Assembly: GCA_900553465.1 (NCBI GenBank)
Contig: USDT01000008.1
Location: 10,275-74,274, forward strand
DNA: 64,000 nt
Direction: 5' to 3'
From: an uncultured Prevotella sp.
GTDB lineage: Bacteria > Bacteroidota > Bacteroidia > Bacteroidales > Bacteroidaceae
Positions 54,154-63,075 of the stretch are shown piece after piece (the first letter of the stretch is position 1; every line of letters starts with the position of its first letter). The notes beneath the pieces were generated by a model. That model ran no database searches, was not told the DNA's origin, and worked only from the letters and a program-made list of their open reading frames with translations. Position numbers and translations under genes: made by a program.

Positions 54154-57012
54154 TTATTTTATCATAATCTTTCTGACAGACACTCCCTTGTCCGTTGTTA
54201 CCTTGACCATGTAAACACCCGGTTGTACATCAACAGCGAACCATCCACCAGTCATTGAAGCCTTGTCGCAAGATGTCACGAGAGCACCATTGGCAGCGAT
54301 GAGTTCTGTCTTCAACAAGCTACTGCCATCGGCAACATCGACATAAACACGTCCATCATTATAATAGACATTGACATCTCCGTCCTGCGTATCAGCCGAC
54401 GATATTCCAGAAGTCCCACTTTTGACTTCGAGTAGTTTGTAACAGTTAGAGTAAGACGCCACTGTTCCGGTGACACCACCCTGTTTGGCATCAATAACCA
54501 CCATATAACGCTGTGGTTCCACTCTTGGCTTATAATCAAAAGCTATTTCTTTTGTCTCGCCTGCTTCTATCTTCACATTACTCATGCTGGCAATCTCGCC
54601 ATTTGTATTGGTATATTGACGCAAGCGTAAATATACGGTACCATTGAAAGCCTCCGGCGCACGGAACACAACCTTGCACGGTGATTTCTCCTCGGTGTAA
54701 AGCACATCGGGCATGTCGATACTTACAGCCTCTAACATGATGTCCTTATTGTTTTCGTGAACAGTCAGCGTATTGTTAAAACCAGCGGTATTTATATCTG
54801 GAGTTTCGTTGCCGTCATCCGTGAGATAAGTCAATTTGAGACGATAAGTTCCCGGATCTACGGGCAGCTTGCGGAAGAGTGGCACCGTGACTTCCTTTCC
54901 TTTATCCACAGTAACATTGCCTTGCAGGAACAGATATGTCTGCTCCGGATTATCCATATTCTCCATCCACAGGATGACACTTACATTTCCTGCAGCACCA
55001 TAATTGCGCGCCGTAACCTTCAGCATAATGTCATCTCCTTGTCTTACAAGGCCGTCGGTAGCGCCGATGACAAGTCCCAGATTCTGAGTCTGACGCATCA
55101 CTGGCACACTTACAGCCGGAAGTACTGTGAGTGATGCCACTTCAGGAGTGGTCTGCACAAACGGATTGTCAGGATAACCTTTCTCAAATAGTATTATGTC
55201 ATAATCGCCGGACGGCATATCATCTGCAAGATTGACCAGGAGTTTCACGCTTTCAGTACTGCCATCGTAGATATTGACAGTATTCTCATAGTCCCACACC
55301 TTGGATGCATCATCCTTTGAGCGAAATCTTACAACGACATTCTTAAGGTTGAAGTTGGAAGAATTGTTCTGAAGAGTAACGCAGAAAAGCGCACTACCAC
55401 CAGCAAATATGTCACCATCGTTCTGTATCTGTCCGACAACTGTGACATCGGGTACCGGAGCCGCGTCTTCGTCAAGATCGAGCACTCCGTCAACAATGTT
55501 TGCCGCAACATATCCACGCTCTCTGTTTTCATGACGAAGGAACTGCCAACGGTCTTCATCAGCTTCCTTAAACGCGAGGCGTACTTCGCACGCACCGTCG
55601 GCAATACCCTCGCTCACTGTTGTAGGAATGTCGCGCATGGTGAGGAAATAGAGTCCGCTCATGCTATTGGCAAAACCGTCGATATGGGTTGACTCGCCAT
55701 CTGTCTTAAGCACATCTATTATCTGACCATCACGGGTGACGACTGCCGCAATCTGACCGTCGAACGGAGTCACGTCATAATTGTTGATTGAAGCCATGAG
55801 CGTGAATTCCCGTCCATAATCGCTGCACATCAGACCGAGCAATCCATAGAGCGGACGGTCGAATGTCGTAGCTCCACCGGTGGACGGCTGTATGCCGGTG
55901 ATTATTTCCTGGTCGGTGTTATAGCCTCCCGTGCCACCACCCTCACCAAGATCGTCGGGATTAAGATGATTGACAAGGAAATAGCCGTTGCTCATACCAT
56001 ACCATCCCCAGTTTATATGTACATATCCTTCAGAATCGTAACCATCGCAGACAAAAGCATGTCCACCCAGACCGCTGTCGCTCGTCGCTCCATAGTAAAC
56101 GGGACGGTTGTTGTCAAGTTCGTGCTTTATCAGTTCTAGCCATTCTGTGGCACTGTAAAAGTTACGGCGGCGCATGGTTGTGGCTTTGTCATAACCGAAA
56201 TAAGTTTTCAAGGCATGCGGCACAAGCATGGAAAGCGCACCACTTCCGTTCTCAGCATATTCCATTTCAACAGAAACTCCAAAATGATATGCCAGAGTGG
56301 CGGCAGCATCGATCTGCTCCTGACTGACACCGTCTGACGGATAAAAGGCCAACATGTTATCCCAATCATACGTGGTATTGCCGAAATCGGCCGAAAGGGT
56401 CTGACCTTTGAACACATAGCTTTTTGAACCTGTGCCCTGCTGTGGGTATCTGTAATAGCGCATTATCTGTGTGGCAGCTGTAGCGACACATCCTACATAA
56501 TAATGCAGATTCTGTCCACCGGAATAATAGGTAGGACACATCTCATTGAACGGGAAATCCTGGCCCCACATGATGTCGCCGAGCAAAGGCTCCACCACAA
56601 CGGTCCCATTGCCAGTGCGTGAGGTGCCGACAGTTGAGGACTCACGCTTGGCACAGCTTTCTACATAGAGTTCGTTAAGACGCAACCACTCAACCATGTT
56701 GGCCGGCATATTGTCAAGATCAAGTTCACCACGATCTGAATAACCGAGAACAGGCTCGGCATTGTCGTCACCGGACACAATAACAAAACCTTCGCGATTA
56801 CCTATATTGAATATATAGTATGGAGCTACGTCACCCGAACTGCCTTTCACTGCACTCTTATGAGGTAAACAGGCAAGCGATGCAGACTTGCTGCACCGCT
56901 TGCTCATAAAACCTCTCGCAATGTTCTCGGCCGCACTCTTTGTTATCGGTCTGGCACCGACATAAAGGAAAGAGAGCAGACAGAGAATCCATAGGAGATT
57001 ATATCTTTTCAT
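54154..57012 (-). CDS. C10-family (streptopain/interpain-like) cysteine protease
   Basis: A 952-residue secreted protease. Signal peptide residues 1-20; Spi-type propeptide (about 21-135, with FVIVSGDDNAEPVLGYSDRG); catalytic domain with C175 in YVGCVATAATQIMRYY and the catalytic His in GGHAFVCDGYDSEGYVHINWGW. Long beta-rich adhesion-like domains (about 450-850) follow, and a type IX-like sorting tail (GVYMVKVTTDKGVSVRKIMIK). Closely resembles in layout the interpain-type proteases of Prevotella. It follows the Fn3 gene by 17 nt on the same strand and is the second gene of the operon. Confidence 0.92.
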   Translation of the reverse strand: MKRYNLLWILCLLSFLYVGARPITKSAAENIARGFMSKRCSKSASLACLPHKSAVKGSSGDVAPYYIFNIGNREGFVIVSGDDNAEPVLGYSDRGELDLDNMPANMVEWLRLNELYVESCAKRESSTVGTSRTGNGTVVVEPLLGDIMWGQDFPFNEMCPTYYSGGQNLHYYVGCVATAATQIMRYYRYPQQGTGSKSYVFKGQTLSADFGNTTYDWDNMLAFYPSDGVSQEQIDAAATLAYHFGVSVEMEYAENGSGALSMLVPHALKTYFGYDKATTMRRRNFYSATEWLELIKHELDNNRPVYYGATSDSGLGGHAFVCDGYDSEGYVHINWGWYGMSNGYFLVNHLNPDDLGEGGGTGGYNTDQEIITGIQPSTGGATTFDRPLYGLLGLMCSDYGREFTLMASINNYDVTPFDGQIAAVVTRDGQIIDVLKTDGESTHIDGFANSMSGLYFLTMRDIPTTVSEGIADGACEVRLAFKEADEDRWQFLRHENRERGYVAANIVDGVLDLDEDAAPVPDVTVVGQIQNDGDIFAGGSALFCVTLQNNSSNFNLKNVVVRFRSKDDASKVWDYENTVNIYDGSTESVKLLVNLADDMPSGDYDIILFEKGYPDNPFVQTTPEVASLTVLPAVSVPVMRQTQNLGLVIGATDGLVRQGDDIMLKVTARNYGAAGNVSVILWMENMDNPEQTYLFLQGNVTVDKGKEVTVPLFRKLPVDPGTYRLKLTYLTDDGNETPDINTAGFNNTLTVHENNKDIMLEAVSIDMPDVLYTEEKSPCKVVFRAPEAFNGTVYLRLRQYTNTNGEIASMSNVKIEAGETKEIAFDYKPRVEPQRYMVVIDAKQGGVTGTVASYSNCYKLLEVKSGTSGISSADTQDGDVNVYYNDGRVYVDVADGSSLLKTELIAANGALVTSCDKASMTGGWFAVDVQPGVYMVKVTTDKGVSVRKIMIK

Positions 57013-57029
57013 AATTACCTTTATTTACA

Positions 57030-58850
57030 TTAACGAACAAGTACTTTCGCACTCTTTGCGCCTACCTTGACAATGTTAAGTCCAGAAGCAACACTGATAT
57101 GGTTTGCACCCTGACGTCCGGAAACTGAAGCTGTCTGCTGGCCGGCTGCATTGTAAACATTAATAACCGCATCTGCAGCAAGCTCAACAACAACGCCACC
57201 ATTTTCTGCATAAACCTTCAGATTATCTGTTGTTTCCTGAACACCGTCTATTGACGATGAAGTGAGTTTTACATTAACCACGTCTGACGGAGCTGATGGC
57301 ATATAATCAATCTCGCCATCCACAACAGTACGTGCATATGCAACAACCTGATAAGAATAGCTTACGCTTTCAGTCAACGGAACTTCGAATGTTGTAGATG
57401 TAACATTTTCAAGCTCACGGTCTTCAACTACTGAAGAATAAACGTCGCCTTCTGAAAGAACCTGCGAAACAGTGATATAATCTACAAAGAGTTTTTTGTT
57501 TCCATTGTAATATATCTCAACATATGTTCCTTCGGTTCCCTTTGTAAATTCTAAAGTATAATCCTTGAAGTTCTTAGCAAGAACAACAGTCTTTGTCTCT
57601 ACAGGCTCTTCCGAGTCGCCATTGTAAATACGAATCTCAACATTTGTTCCCTCATAGTATGTTCCGAAAGATCCTTCTGCCATATTCAACGCAACGGTGA
57701 ATTTGCCTCCGTCATGAGAAAGATTCAGTGCTGGTGTCTTGATGAATCCTCCATTATCGCTGTATGGAGAAATTCCCATATATCCTTTAGCCACACACTC
57801 CATATATGTAGACCATCCGGGAACTTTTGTATAAGAGTCAATATCGCTGCTTGAGATAAAATCGACATTGGTGAGAGTTCCTTTATCGACCTTTGAGAAG
57901 TCTTCGTCAAGAATGTTTACAGACTTGCTTTCGGTCAAAGTCTCGATACGAGTGAGCTGAACCATATAACGGGTTGCCTTGGCAACAGCCTCCCAATTAG
58001 CAGTGAAACCGGTTTCTGTCACATTCGTAGCCGGCAGAGCCTTTGGAGCGTCAACACTTTCGAGAACCTCAACCACCTCAATCTCATTAGAATAATCAGA
58101 AACAGTCTCGCCCTTCTTAGCACGTACTGTATAATAATAAACATTTCCGGCAACAAGTCCTTCTACAAGTGCAGAAGTGCCTGTCTCCTCACGATCTTTC
58201 ACGAGATAATCCTTCGCTCCATCAACACCTTTTGTATATACATCAAGGAGATAAGTAGCGCCACTGACGCTCTTCCATCTTGCTGTAAAACTTGTTTCGT
58301 CAGCAGCAAGTGGCTGAAGGGCCTCCGGTGCAGCAACAAGATCGTCTGAAGCTATCACTTTCACATTATCAATAAGTATGCCTTCTGCTGCAAGATAAGG
58401 ATTGAATTCCAGGCTGTTGGTAGGAGATGCGTTCTCGAATATAGCCGTCATGGTATGCCATTCACTGTCATACACAAGAAAAGTCTCTGACTTGCTGTAA
58501 CCAAGCTTCAACACAACACCGCCTCCATAATCGGCAAGGCTTCTCACATCGAATGTTACCTTTATGTTGGAAGTCTTGCTCATGTTTCTCATATAAGGAG
58601 TTGTCAGCTTTCCGCCATCAGCAACCTTGAGCATTCCACCGGCTTCATATACCTTAGAACCATTCCAACCGATGGTTTTATATAGTTTTCCTGAATATCC
58701 GGAGATATCTGTCGTAGCCGGCTTCGATTCACTACCCTCAGTAAAAGCGCTGAAGTTCTCATCTATCACAACCTCTTCCTGTGCATAAAGATCAGCACAC
58801 ATAAATGACATCAGCGTCAACAACAAAAACAAAAGTAAGTTTTTTTTCAT
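57030..58850 (-). CDS. Secreted Fn3-domain protein with carbohydrate-binding-like modules
   Basis: A 606-residue protein from ATG 58850 (an upstream frame start at 58970 is not used because the promoter lies inside it). Signal peptide MKKNLLLFLLLTLMSFMCADLYAQ. Two beta-jelly-roll-like domains (about 25-170 and 300-460) alternate with Fn3 domains (about 175-270, 270-310, 465-530; note TGFTANWEAVAKATRYMVQ). A T9SS-like tail (GLNIVKVGAKSAKVLVR) ends it. Co-transcribed upstream of the C10 protease; a partner or substrate-docking role is inferred from that. Confidence 0.8.
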   Translation of the reverse strand: MKKNLLLFLLLTLMSFMCADLYAQEEVVIDENFSAFTEGSESKPATTDISGYSGKLYKTIGWNGSKVYEAGGMLKVADGGKLTTPYMRNMSKTSNIKVTFDVRSLADYGGGVVLKLGYSKSETFLVYDSEWHTMTAIFENASPTNSLEFNPYLAAEGILIDNVKVIASDDLVAAPEALQPLAADETSFTARWKSVSGATYLLDVYTKGVDGAKDYLVKDREETGTSALVEGLVAGNVYYYTVRAKKGETVSDYSNEIEVVEVLESVDAPKALPATNVTETGFTANWEAVAKATRYMVQLTRIETLTESKSVNILDEDFSKVDKGTLTNVDFISSSDIDSYTKVPGWSTYMECVAKGYMGISPYSDNGGFIKTPALNLSHDGGKFTVALNMAEGSFGTYYEGTNVEIRIYNGDSEEPVETKTVVLAKNFKDYTLEFTKGTEGTYVEIYYNGNKKLFVDYITVSQVLSEGDVYSSVVEDRELENVTSTTFEVPLTESVSYSYQVVAYARTVVDGEIDYMPSAPSDVVNVKLTSSSIDGVQETTDNLKVYAENGGVVVELAADAVINVYNAAGQQTASVSGRQGANHISVASGLNIVKVGAKSAKVLVR

Positions 58851-58914
58851 AATAATTTCATCATTGATAGGTTTGACAATATATATAATAACAAAATGCC
58901 AAGCAAATATGCCA

Positions 58915-58945
58915 CAAAGATACATTAAATATATTATATTACAAA
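58915..58945 (-). promoter_or_regulatory. Promoter of the Fn3-C10 protease operon
   Basis: On the minus strand, TTTG (plus 58942-58945) and TATCTTTG (plus 58915-58922) are separated by 19 nt, a full consensus promoter. The leader is about 60 nt. Confidence 0.75.
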
Positions 58946-59074
58946 GCTGTGATATACATATTTTATACATGATTTATGCAAAACAATAGTACTGACCATG
59001 TTCTTACAATCATTGCATGTTATGTTTTATAACAATATATTCTCATTATTTAACTGCTTTTTAGGCTTCAGGAG

Positions 59075-59106
59075 TTTGCGTATTACAGCCATTTTAACTA
59101 TGTTTG
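59075..59106 (+). promoter_or_regulatory. Promoter of the rhodanese lipoprotein gene
   Basis: TTTG (59075-59078) and TATGTTTG (59099-59106), 20-nt spacing, match both consensus boxes; the ATG follows 27 nt later. Confidence 0.7.
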
Positions 59107-59133
59107 CCAAGAGAAAAATCATAAAATAGAAAT

Positions 59134-59532
59134 ATGAAAAAAACTATAGCTTTACTTGCCACTTTAGCAGGACTGGTAGTTGGAGGATGCAGTATAAAAT
59201 CTATAAAAACATCCGGATACCGTAATGTAACAACCGATGTGTTTGAGTCTCAGATAAAATCAGAGAATGTCCAGATACTTGATGTAAGGACCAAAAAAGA
59301 ATTTGACGAAGGACATCTGGCCGAAGCAAAACAAATAGATATAAAAAATGAAGATTTTATGAAAACGGCGAAAACCGTTCTGGATAAATCAAAGACAATA
59401 GCTGTTTACTGCAGAAGCGGCAAACGAAGCGCCGATGCCGCAAAACAACTTTCAGATGCCGGATATAAAGTGATAAACATGAAAGGCGGTATTCTGAAAT
59501 GGGAAAGCGAGAAGAAACCTATCGTAAAATAA
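59134..59532 (+). CDS. Rhodanese-domain lipoprotein
   Basis: A 132-residue protein with lipobox LVVGGC (residues 14-19) and a single rhodanese domain: ILDVRTKKEFDEGHL (about 48-62) and active-site CRSGKRSADAA (about 93-103, Cys nucleophile). A periplasmic or outer-membrane sulfur transfer or redox role is likely, with no known partner here. Monocistronic; downstream is the stand-alone 22-bp repeat array. Confidence 0.88.
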   Translation: MKKTIALLATLAGLVVGGCSIKSIKTSGYRNVTTDVFESQIKSENVQILDVRTKKEFDEGHLAEAKQIDIKNEDFMKTAKTVLDKSKTIAVYCRSGKRSADAAKQLSDAGYKVINMKGGILKWESEKKPIVK

Positions 59533-59601
59533 CACGAGTCTGACATAAGACTGAAACAGCAGTTACGGCTTTTCCAGTCGCAGAATGTTTTACACGATAC
59601 G

Positions 59602-59733
59602 GAAAAGGCTTTTTGAGCTCGCAAAATAAGCCATTTGAGCCTGCGAAACAGCCCATTTTAGGACATGAAATGGACCATTTCAGACCACAATATGGGCTGT
59701 TTCATAACACGATATTGGCTTTATTGCAGCGTG
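59602..59733 (+). repeat. Stand-alone 22-bp tandem repeat array (locus E)
   Basis: Six units of 22 bp (59602-59733; five clear from 59624). Unit consensus AWATGGGCYATTTCAGACCC plus two variable bases, same orientation as copies A and C. Unlike copies A-D, none of the ~280-bp and ~172-bp flanks is present; coding genes lie on both sides (59532 and 59821). An 8-bp arm dyad TGAAATGG/CCATTTCA with a 1-nt centre sits at 59665-59681. Confidence 0.8.
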
Positions 59734-59820
59734 CAAAGAATATGTCTGACAAACAAGCCGATATCGGATGCAAATTCAAATAAGGAAAACAAGAATTTGA
59801 AACGGTGAGATACAGCCTTT

Positions 59821-60429
59821 TCAGGCGAACATATATGTAATTACATATTCGTCGGCAATCTTGTAGAATACTGCAGACGTAGTGTTTTCCCTAAGGTTGT
59901 CGGCAAGCACCTTACCTTCTGAAGAAAGTTCGAATGGATGCAGTCTCATTTCATAATATCCGAGTTTCTGTTCTGAAAAGTATTTGTATAAGGTTTCCTT
60001 CACACACCAATGAACAAGCCGGCTTAATGTGCACAATGCTGTTTCGTCATCACGAATAAACCTTTCTGCTATGCGGTCCACGCGATCGTTGATATACTCA
60101 ATGTCGACAGAAACATTTTTTGTATGCGACATTATCAACGTGGCATACCCGTTTGTATGACTTACACCGACATTTATATCAGCACCTTTTATAATAGGCC
60201 GGCCTTCCGGAGTATGGTCTATGAACAAACCGGGGTCTGATGTCATGGCGTGTAAAAGAGAATGTACGGAGACTATCTCTGCACGTCTTCTCAAACTACC
60301 GCAGGACATAACTGCGGATTTAAGAAAAAGATTGGCATCAAGTTCACATAATTCAGAATCCTGCTCTTCTATTTTCCAAAGACCAAGCTGAACGTCAGCA
60401 TCTATTTTTTCTACGGAAACAAGAGGCAT
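59821..60429 (-). CDS. 4'-Phosphopantetheinyl transferase superfamily protein
   Basis: A 202-residue Sfp/AcpT-like enzyme that adds phosphopantetheine to carrier proteins. The metal-binding VSVDIEYI (about 106-113) and WCVKETLYKYF (WxxKE, about 141-151) are present; the INVGVSHTNGYATLIMS segment is the preceding motif. Size falls between AcpS and Sfp. It ends the ssb-gldE operon, 12 nt after gldE; this order recurs in Bacteroidales. The carrier substrate is unknown. Confidence 0.88.
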   Translation of the reverse strand: MPLVSVEKIDADVQLGLWKIEEQDSELCELDANLFLKSAVMSCGSLRRRAEIVSVHSLLHAMTSDPGLFIDHTPEGRPIIKGADINVGVSHTNGYATLIMSHTKNVSVDIEYINDRVDRIAERFIRDDETALCTLSRLVHWCVKETLYKYFSEQKLGYYEMRLHPFELSSEGKVLADNLRENTTSAVFYKIADEYVITYMFA

Positions 60430-60441
60430 TCGACAATTATA

Positions 60442-61785
60442 TTAGGATTTGACTAAAGGAGAATTCACTACAACCTTGACTTTGCTTATTCTCCGACCTT
60501 CAATACCGATTATCTCAAAAAGATAGTTTTTATATTCTATCTTTTCATGCATACTCAGGAAGTCGCCTTTTATCTCAAGCAACATTCCGGCAAGTGTATC
60601 AGCTTCGCCTTCAACATCAGCGAAAACATCATCTTCGGCATTGATTATTCTATAGAAATCTGTAAGAAGCGTCTTGCCTTCAAATATATAAGTATTATAA
60701 TTTATCTTTGAATATGTACTGCCTTCATCGTCAAACTCGTCATTAATCTCACCGACAATTTCCTCAAGAATGTCTTCAAGTGTGACAAGACCGCTGGTAC
60801 CACCAAATTCGTCAACGACAATGGCTATATGCATTTTGTTCTTTTGAAACTCACGCAACAGATCGTCTATCTTTTTTGTTTCAGGAACGAAATAAGGCGG
60901 ACGGATGAGGCTCTGCCATCTGAACGTGGAATGCTTAGACAAATGCGGCAGCAGGTCTTTTATATAAAGAATACCTTTTATGTTGTCAGAAGAGCCCTGA
61001 TATACCGGAATTCGACTATAATTGTTGTCAACAATGCATTTCAGAACATCGGCATAACTGCTTTCTATATCAATATCGACAATATCCTGACGTACAGTCA
61101 TAATCTCCTTGGCTGTTTCGTCTCCAAAGCGTATTATACCCTGGAGCATGCTCTGTTCATCCTTTATATCTTCCGTATCAGTAAGTTCAAGGGCCTGCTC
61201 GAGTTCATTTACACTTAATACATGATTCTCTTTCTGAACAACTTTTTCTGCAAGCATACCGCTACGCAGAAGTATGTTCTCGACGGGCCAGAAAAGTTTT
61301 CTGAAAAACAAGATTCCTCTTACTGTTCTGCGGCAGAATCGGAGCGGATTCTGACGGCTGTACACCTTAGGCATTATCTCCCCGAAAAGAAGCAACAGGA
61401 AGGTGAGCAATACGGTGATACAAAGGAACTGAAGCCAATAAGCCTTAGGTCCAAAATCGATTATTGAGGCAAATATATAATTGCAGAGCATTATTATCAT
61501 CACATTGACAAAATTATTCGTTATAAGAATAGTTGCCAATGTACGCTCGCTGTCGTCAAGCAATGATTTTATTTTCTGGTCGGCCTCTGTTTTTCCAGCA
61601 CTTACTTCTGATATCTCAGAAGGCAGCAAGCTGAAAAAAGCTATTTCAGAACCGCTCGCAAAACCGGAGATGAACAATAAGAAGAACGCTAATAGAAGCG
61701 CAATAACAACTCCTAAGGTAGGAGATATAAAATGAATGTCAGATAAAGACTCTACTATCGGTAACGTGTCCAAAACAATTAACAA
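60442..61785 (-). CDS. gldE: GldE-like CNNM/CorC-family membrane protein
   Basis: A 447-residue protein. An N-terminal DUF21/CNNM membrane domain (about 22-200; IALLLAFFLLFISGFASGSEIAFF) is followed by a CBS pair (about 217-340) and a C-terminal CorC_HlyC domain. Similar to GldE, associated with gliding and type IX secretion in Bacteroidota, and to metal-efflux CNNM transporters. The only plausible start is TTG at 61785, 2 nt after the ssb stop; no in-frame ATG fits before the first membrane helix. Confidence 0.85.
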   Translation of the reverse strand: MLIVLDTLPIVESLSDIHFISPTLGVVIALLLAFFLLFISGFASGSEIAFFSLLPSEISEVSAGKTEADQKIKSLLDDSERTLATILITNNFVNVMIIMLCNYIFASIIDFGPKAYWLQFLCITVLLTFLLLLFGEIMPKVYSRQNPLRFCRRTVRGILFFRKLFWPVENILLRSGMLAEKVVQKENHVLSVNELEQALELTDTEDIKDEQSMLQGIIRFGDETAKEIMTVRQDIVDIDIESSYADVLKCIVDNNYSRIPVYQGSSDNIKGILYIKDLLPHLSKHSTFRWQSLIRPPYFVPETKKIDDLLREFQKNKMHIAIVVDEFGGTSGLVTLEDILEEIVGEINDEFDDEGSTYSKINYNTYIFEGKTLLTDFYRIINAEDDVFADVEGEADTLAGMLLEIKGDFLSMHEKIEYKNYLFEIIGIEGRRISKVKVVVNSPLVKS

Positions 61786-61787
61786 AA

Positions 61788-62195
61788 TTAAAATGGTTCA
61801 TCATCTGATGTCTTCCTGTCATCAGCACCGGATGATAGCTTATAATCAGAAGTCACAGATGTGGTACTGCGCGTGGAAAGAATCTCCATATTCTCACCAT
61901 ATATCTCCGTAACAAAACGACGGACTCCTCTCTGATCATCATATACACGATAACGTATGCGACCCTCAATATAGAGTTTGTCACCTTTGTGCACGTATTT
62001 CTCAGCTATTTTGGCAAGTCCTTTCCACAAAACAATATTATGCCAATCAGTATGCTCCGGTACGCGTGTTCCGTTCTGCAAAGTATACGAACGCTCTGAC
62101 GTTGCAAGACGGAATTGAGCAACAGCCTGATCCGCATCGTAATAACGAACCTCAGGGTCATTGCCGACATTACCTATAAGCATCACCTTGTTCAT
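61788..62195 (-). CDS. ssb: Single-stranded DNA-binding protein
   Basis: A 135-residue SSB. The OB fold covers residues 1-105 (MNKVMLIGNVGNDPEVRYYD, WHNIVLWKGLAKIAEKYVHKGDKLYIEGRI). The Ser/Asp-rich tail ends in DDEPF, the docking peptide for partner proteins. Second gene of a probable four-gene operon (hypothetical, ssb, gldE, PPTase). Confidence 0.96.
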   Translation of the reverse strand: MNKVMLIGNVGNDPEVRYYDADQAVAQFRLATSERSYTLQNGTRVPEHTDWHNIVLWKGLAKIAEKYVHKGDKLYIEGRIRYRVYDDQRGVRRFVTEIYGENMEILSTRSTTSVTSDYKLSSGADDRKTSDDEPF

Positions 62196-62231
62196 AATAA
62201 TATATAGAAGAGAAGATAATCTGGGATTATT

Positions 62232-62786
62232 TTATTTCCACATTCCAAGATACTTGTAGTGGAAGTTCTTTCCTTTAGCAGATGGAAATTGTGAACGGCT
62301 GTCAACACGTCCTTTCAGATGTTCCACTATTCTATTATAACAATCCAAACCAGACATTGCCTTGCACTGTACAACAAAATGTGTATCACGATATTCGTGC
62401 TTTCCTGTCGACGGAATCATAACCACCCTCTTGAAATCAAGAGAACCTTCATACCATCCCGGTCTTTCTTCATTCAAACGTGTAACAACAGTTGCCGCAA
62501 GATCGCGTTTATCCATCATCTGGCTGCCTGCAGGAACCGGATGAAGAGCTTTTTTCTGCTTGAAATCAAGCATTGTAGCTGCAGTTGTCTTTATTATGAT
62601 AAAATATACGCGCTGTCTAACCTTATATCTTTTAGGATAATAGACATCGCTTGCAACATAATCACGGATGTCCGCCTCCAGTCCAGAATTCATTCCAATC
62701 TCTTGAATAGAACGCAAAAAAGCGATTGCATCATCTACATTCGTGACTAAAGTTTCTTTATCAAAATATCTTAAGTATAAATTCAT
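62232..62786 (-). CDS. Conserved hypothetical protein, first of the ssb operon
   Basis: A 184-residue soluble protein from ATG 62786. It contains FDKETLVTNVDDAIAFLRSI, DVYYPKRYKVRQRVYFIIIK and CKAMSGLDCYNRIVEHLKG. I cannot assign a family. A longer frame (62921) exists only because the tRNA-Gly gene reads through in frame; that part is rejected. It lies 36 nt before ssb, so it may serve DNA metabolism or the cell envelope with its operon partners. Confidence 0.8.
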   Translation of the reverse strand: MNLYLRYFDKETLVTNVDDAIAFLRSIQEIGMNSGLEADIRDYVASDVYYPKRYKVRQRVYFIIIKTTAATMLDFKQKKALHPVPAGSQMMDKRDLAATVVTRLNEERPGWYEGSLDFKRVVMIPSTGKHEYRDTHFVVQCKAMSGLDCYNRIVEHLKGRVDSRSQFPSAKGKNFHYKYLGMWK

Positions 62787-62817
62787 CGGATTGTTATGTT
62801 TCTCTGAGAAAAAAAAG

Positions 62818-62890
<73 letters not shown>

Positions 62891-62918
62891 AGTCGCTGTT
62901 GTTTCGCTTTTGCGAGTG

Positions 62919-62950
62919 CAAAGATAGAACAGATTTTTTATTCCCGCAAA
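62919..62950 (-). promoter_or_regulatory. Promoter of tRNA-Gly (and possibly the ssb operon)
   Basis: On the minus strand TTTG (plus 62947-62950) and TATCTTTG (plus 62919-62926), spacing 20 nt, are full consensus. It lies 29 nt upstream of the tRNA 5' end. The tRNA gene ends 32 nt before the following CDS with no terminator. Confidence 0.78.
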
Positions 62951-63015
62951 TTTTTCGGTAAAAAAATTAGAAAAAAATCACCGGAATCCTTTTGTTGACG
63001 GGCGTTTTGAGGGAT

Positions 63016-63060
63016 AAAAAGCGGAGGAACAAACTGTTATAAATTTGCTCCTCCGCTTTG
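63016..63060 (-). terminator. Terminator of proS
   Basis: Arms AAAGCGGAGGA (63018-63028) and TCCTCCGCTTT (63049-63059) plus an ACAAA/TTTG extension form a long stem; the minus strand then continues with TTTTTATCCC. It lies just after the proS stop. Confidence 0.82.
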
Positions 63061-63075
63061 AAATTTTTCTGCCGA

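Noticed and set aside
58851..58970. 40-residue N-terminal extension of the Fn3 protein
   Set aside because: The extension covers the consensus promoter; ATG 58850 begins a normal signal peptide.
59602..59733. 22-bp array considered as a CRISPR
   Set aside because: Units are contiguous with no unique spacers and there are no cas genes in the window.
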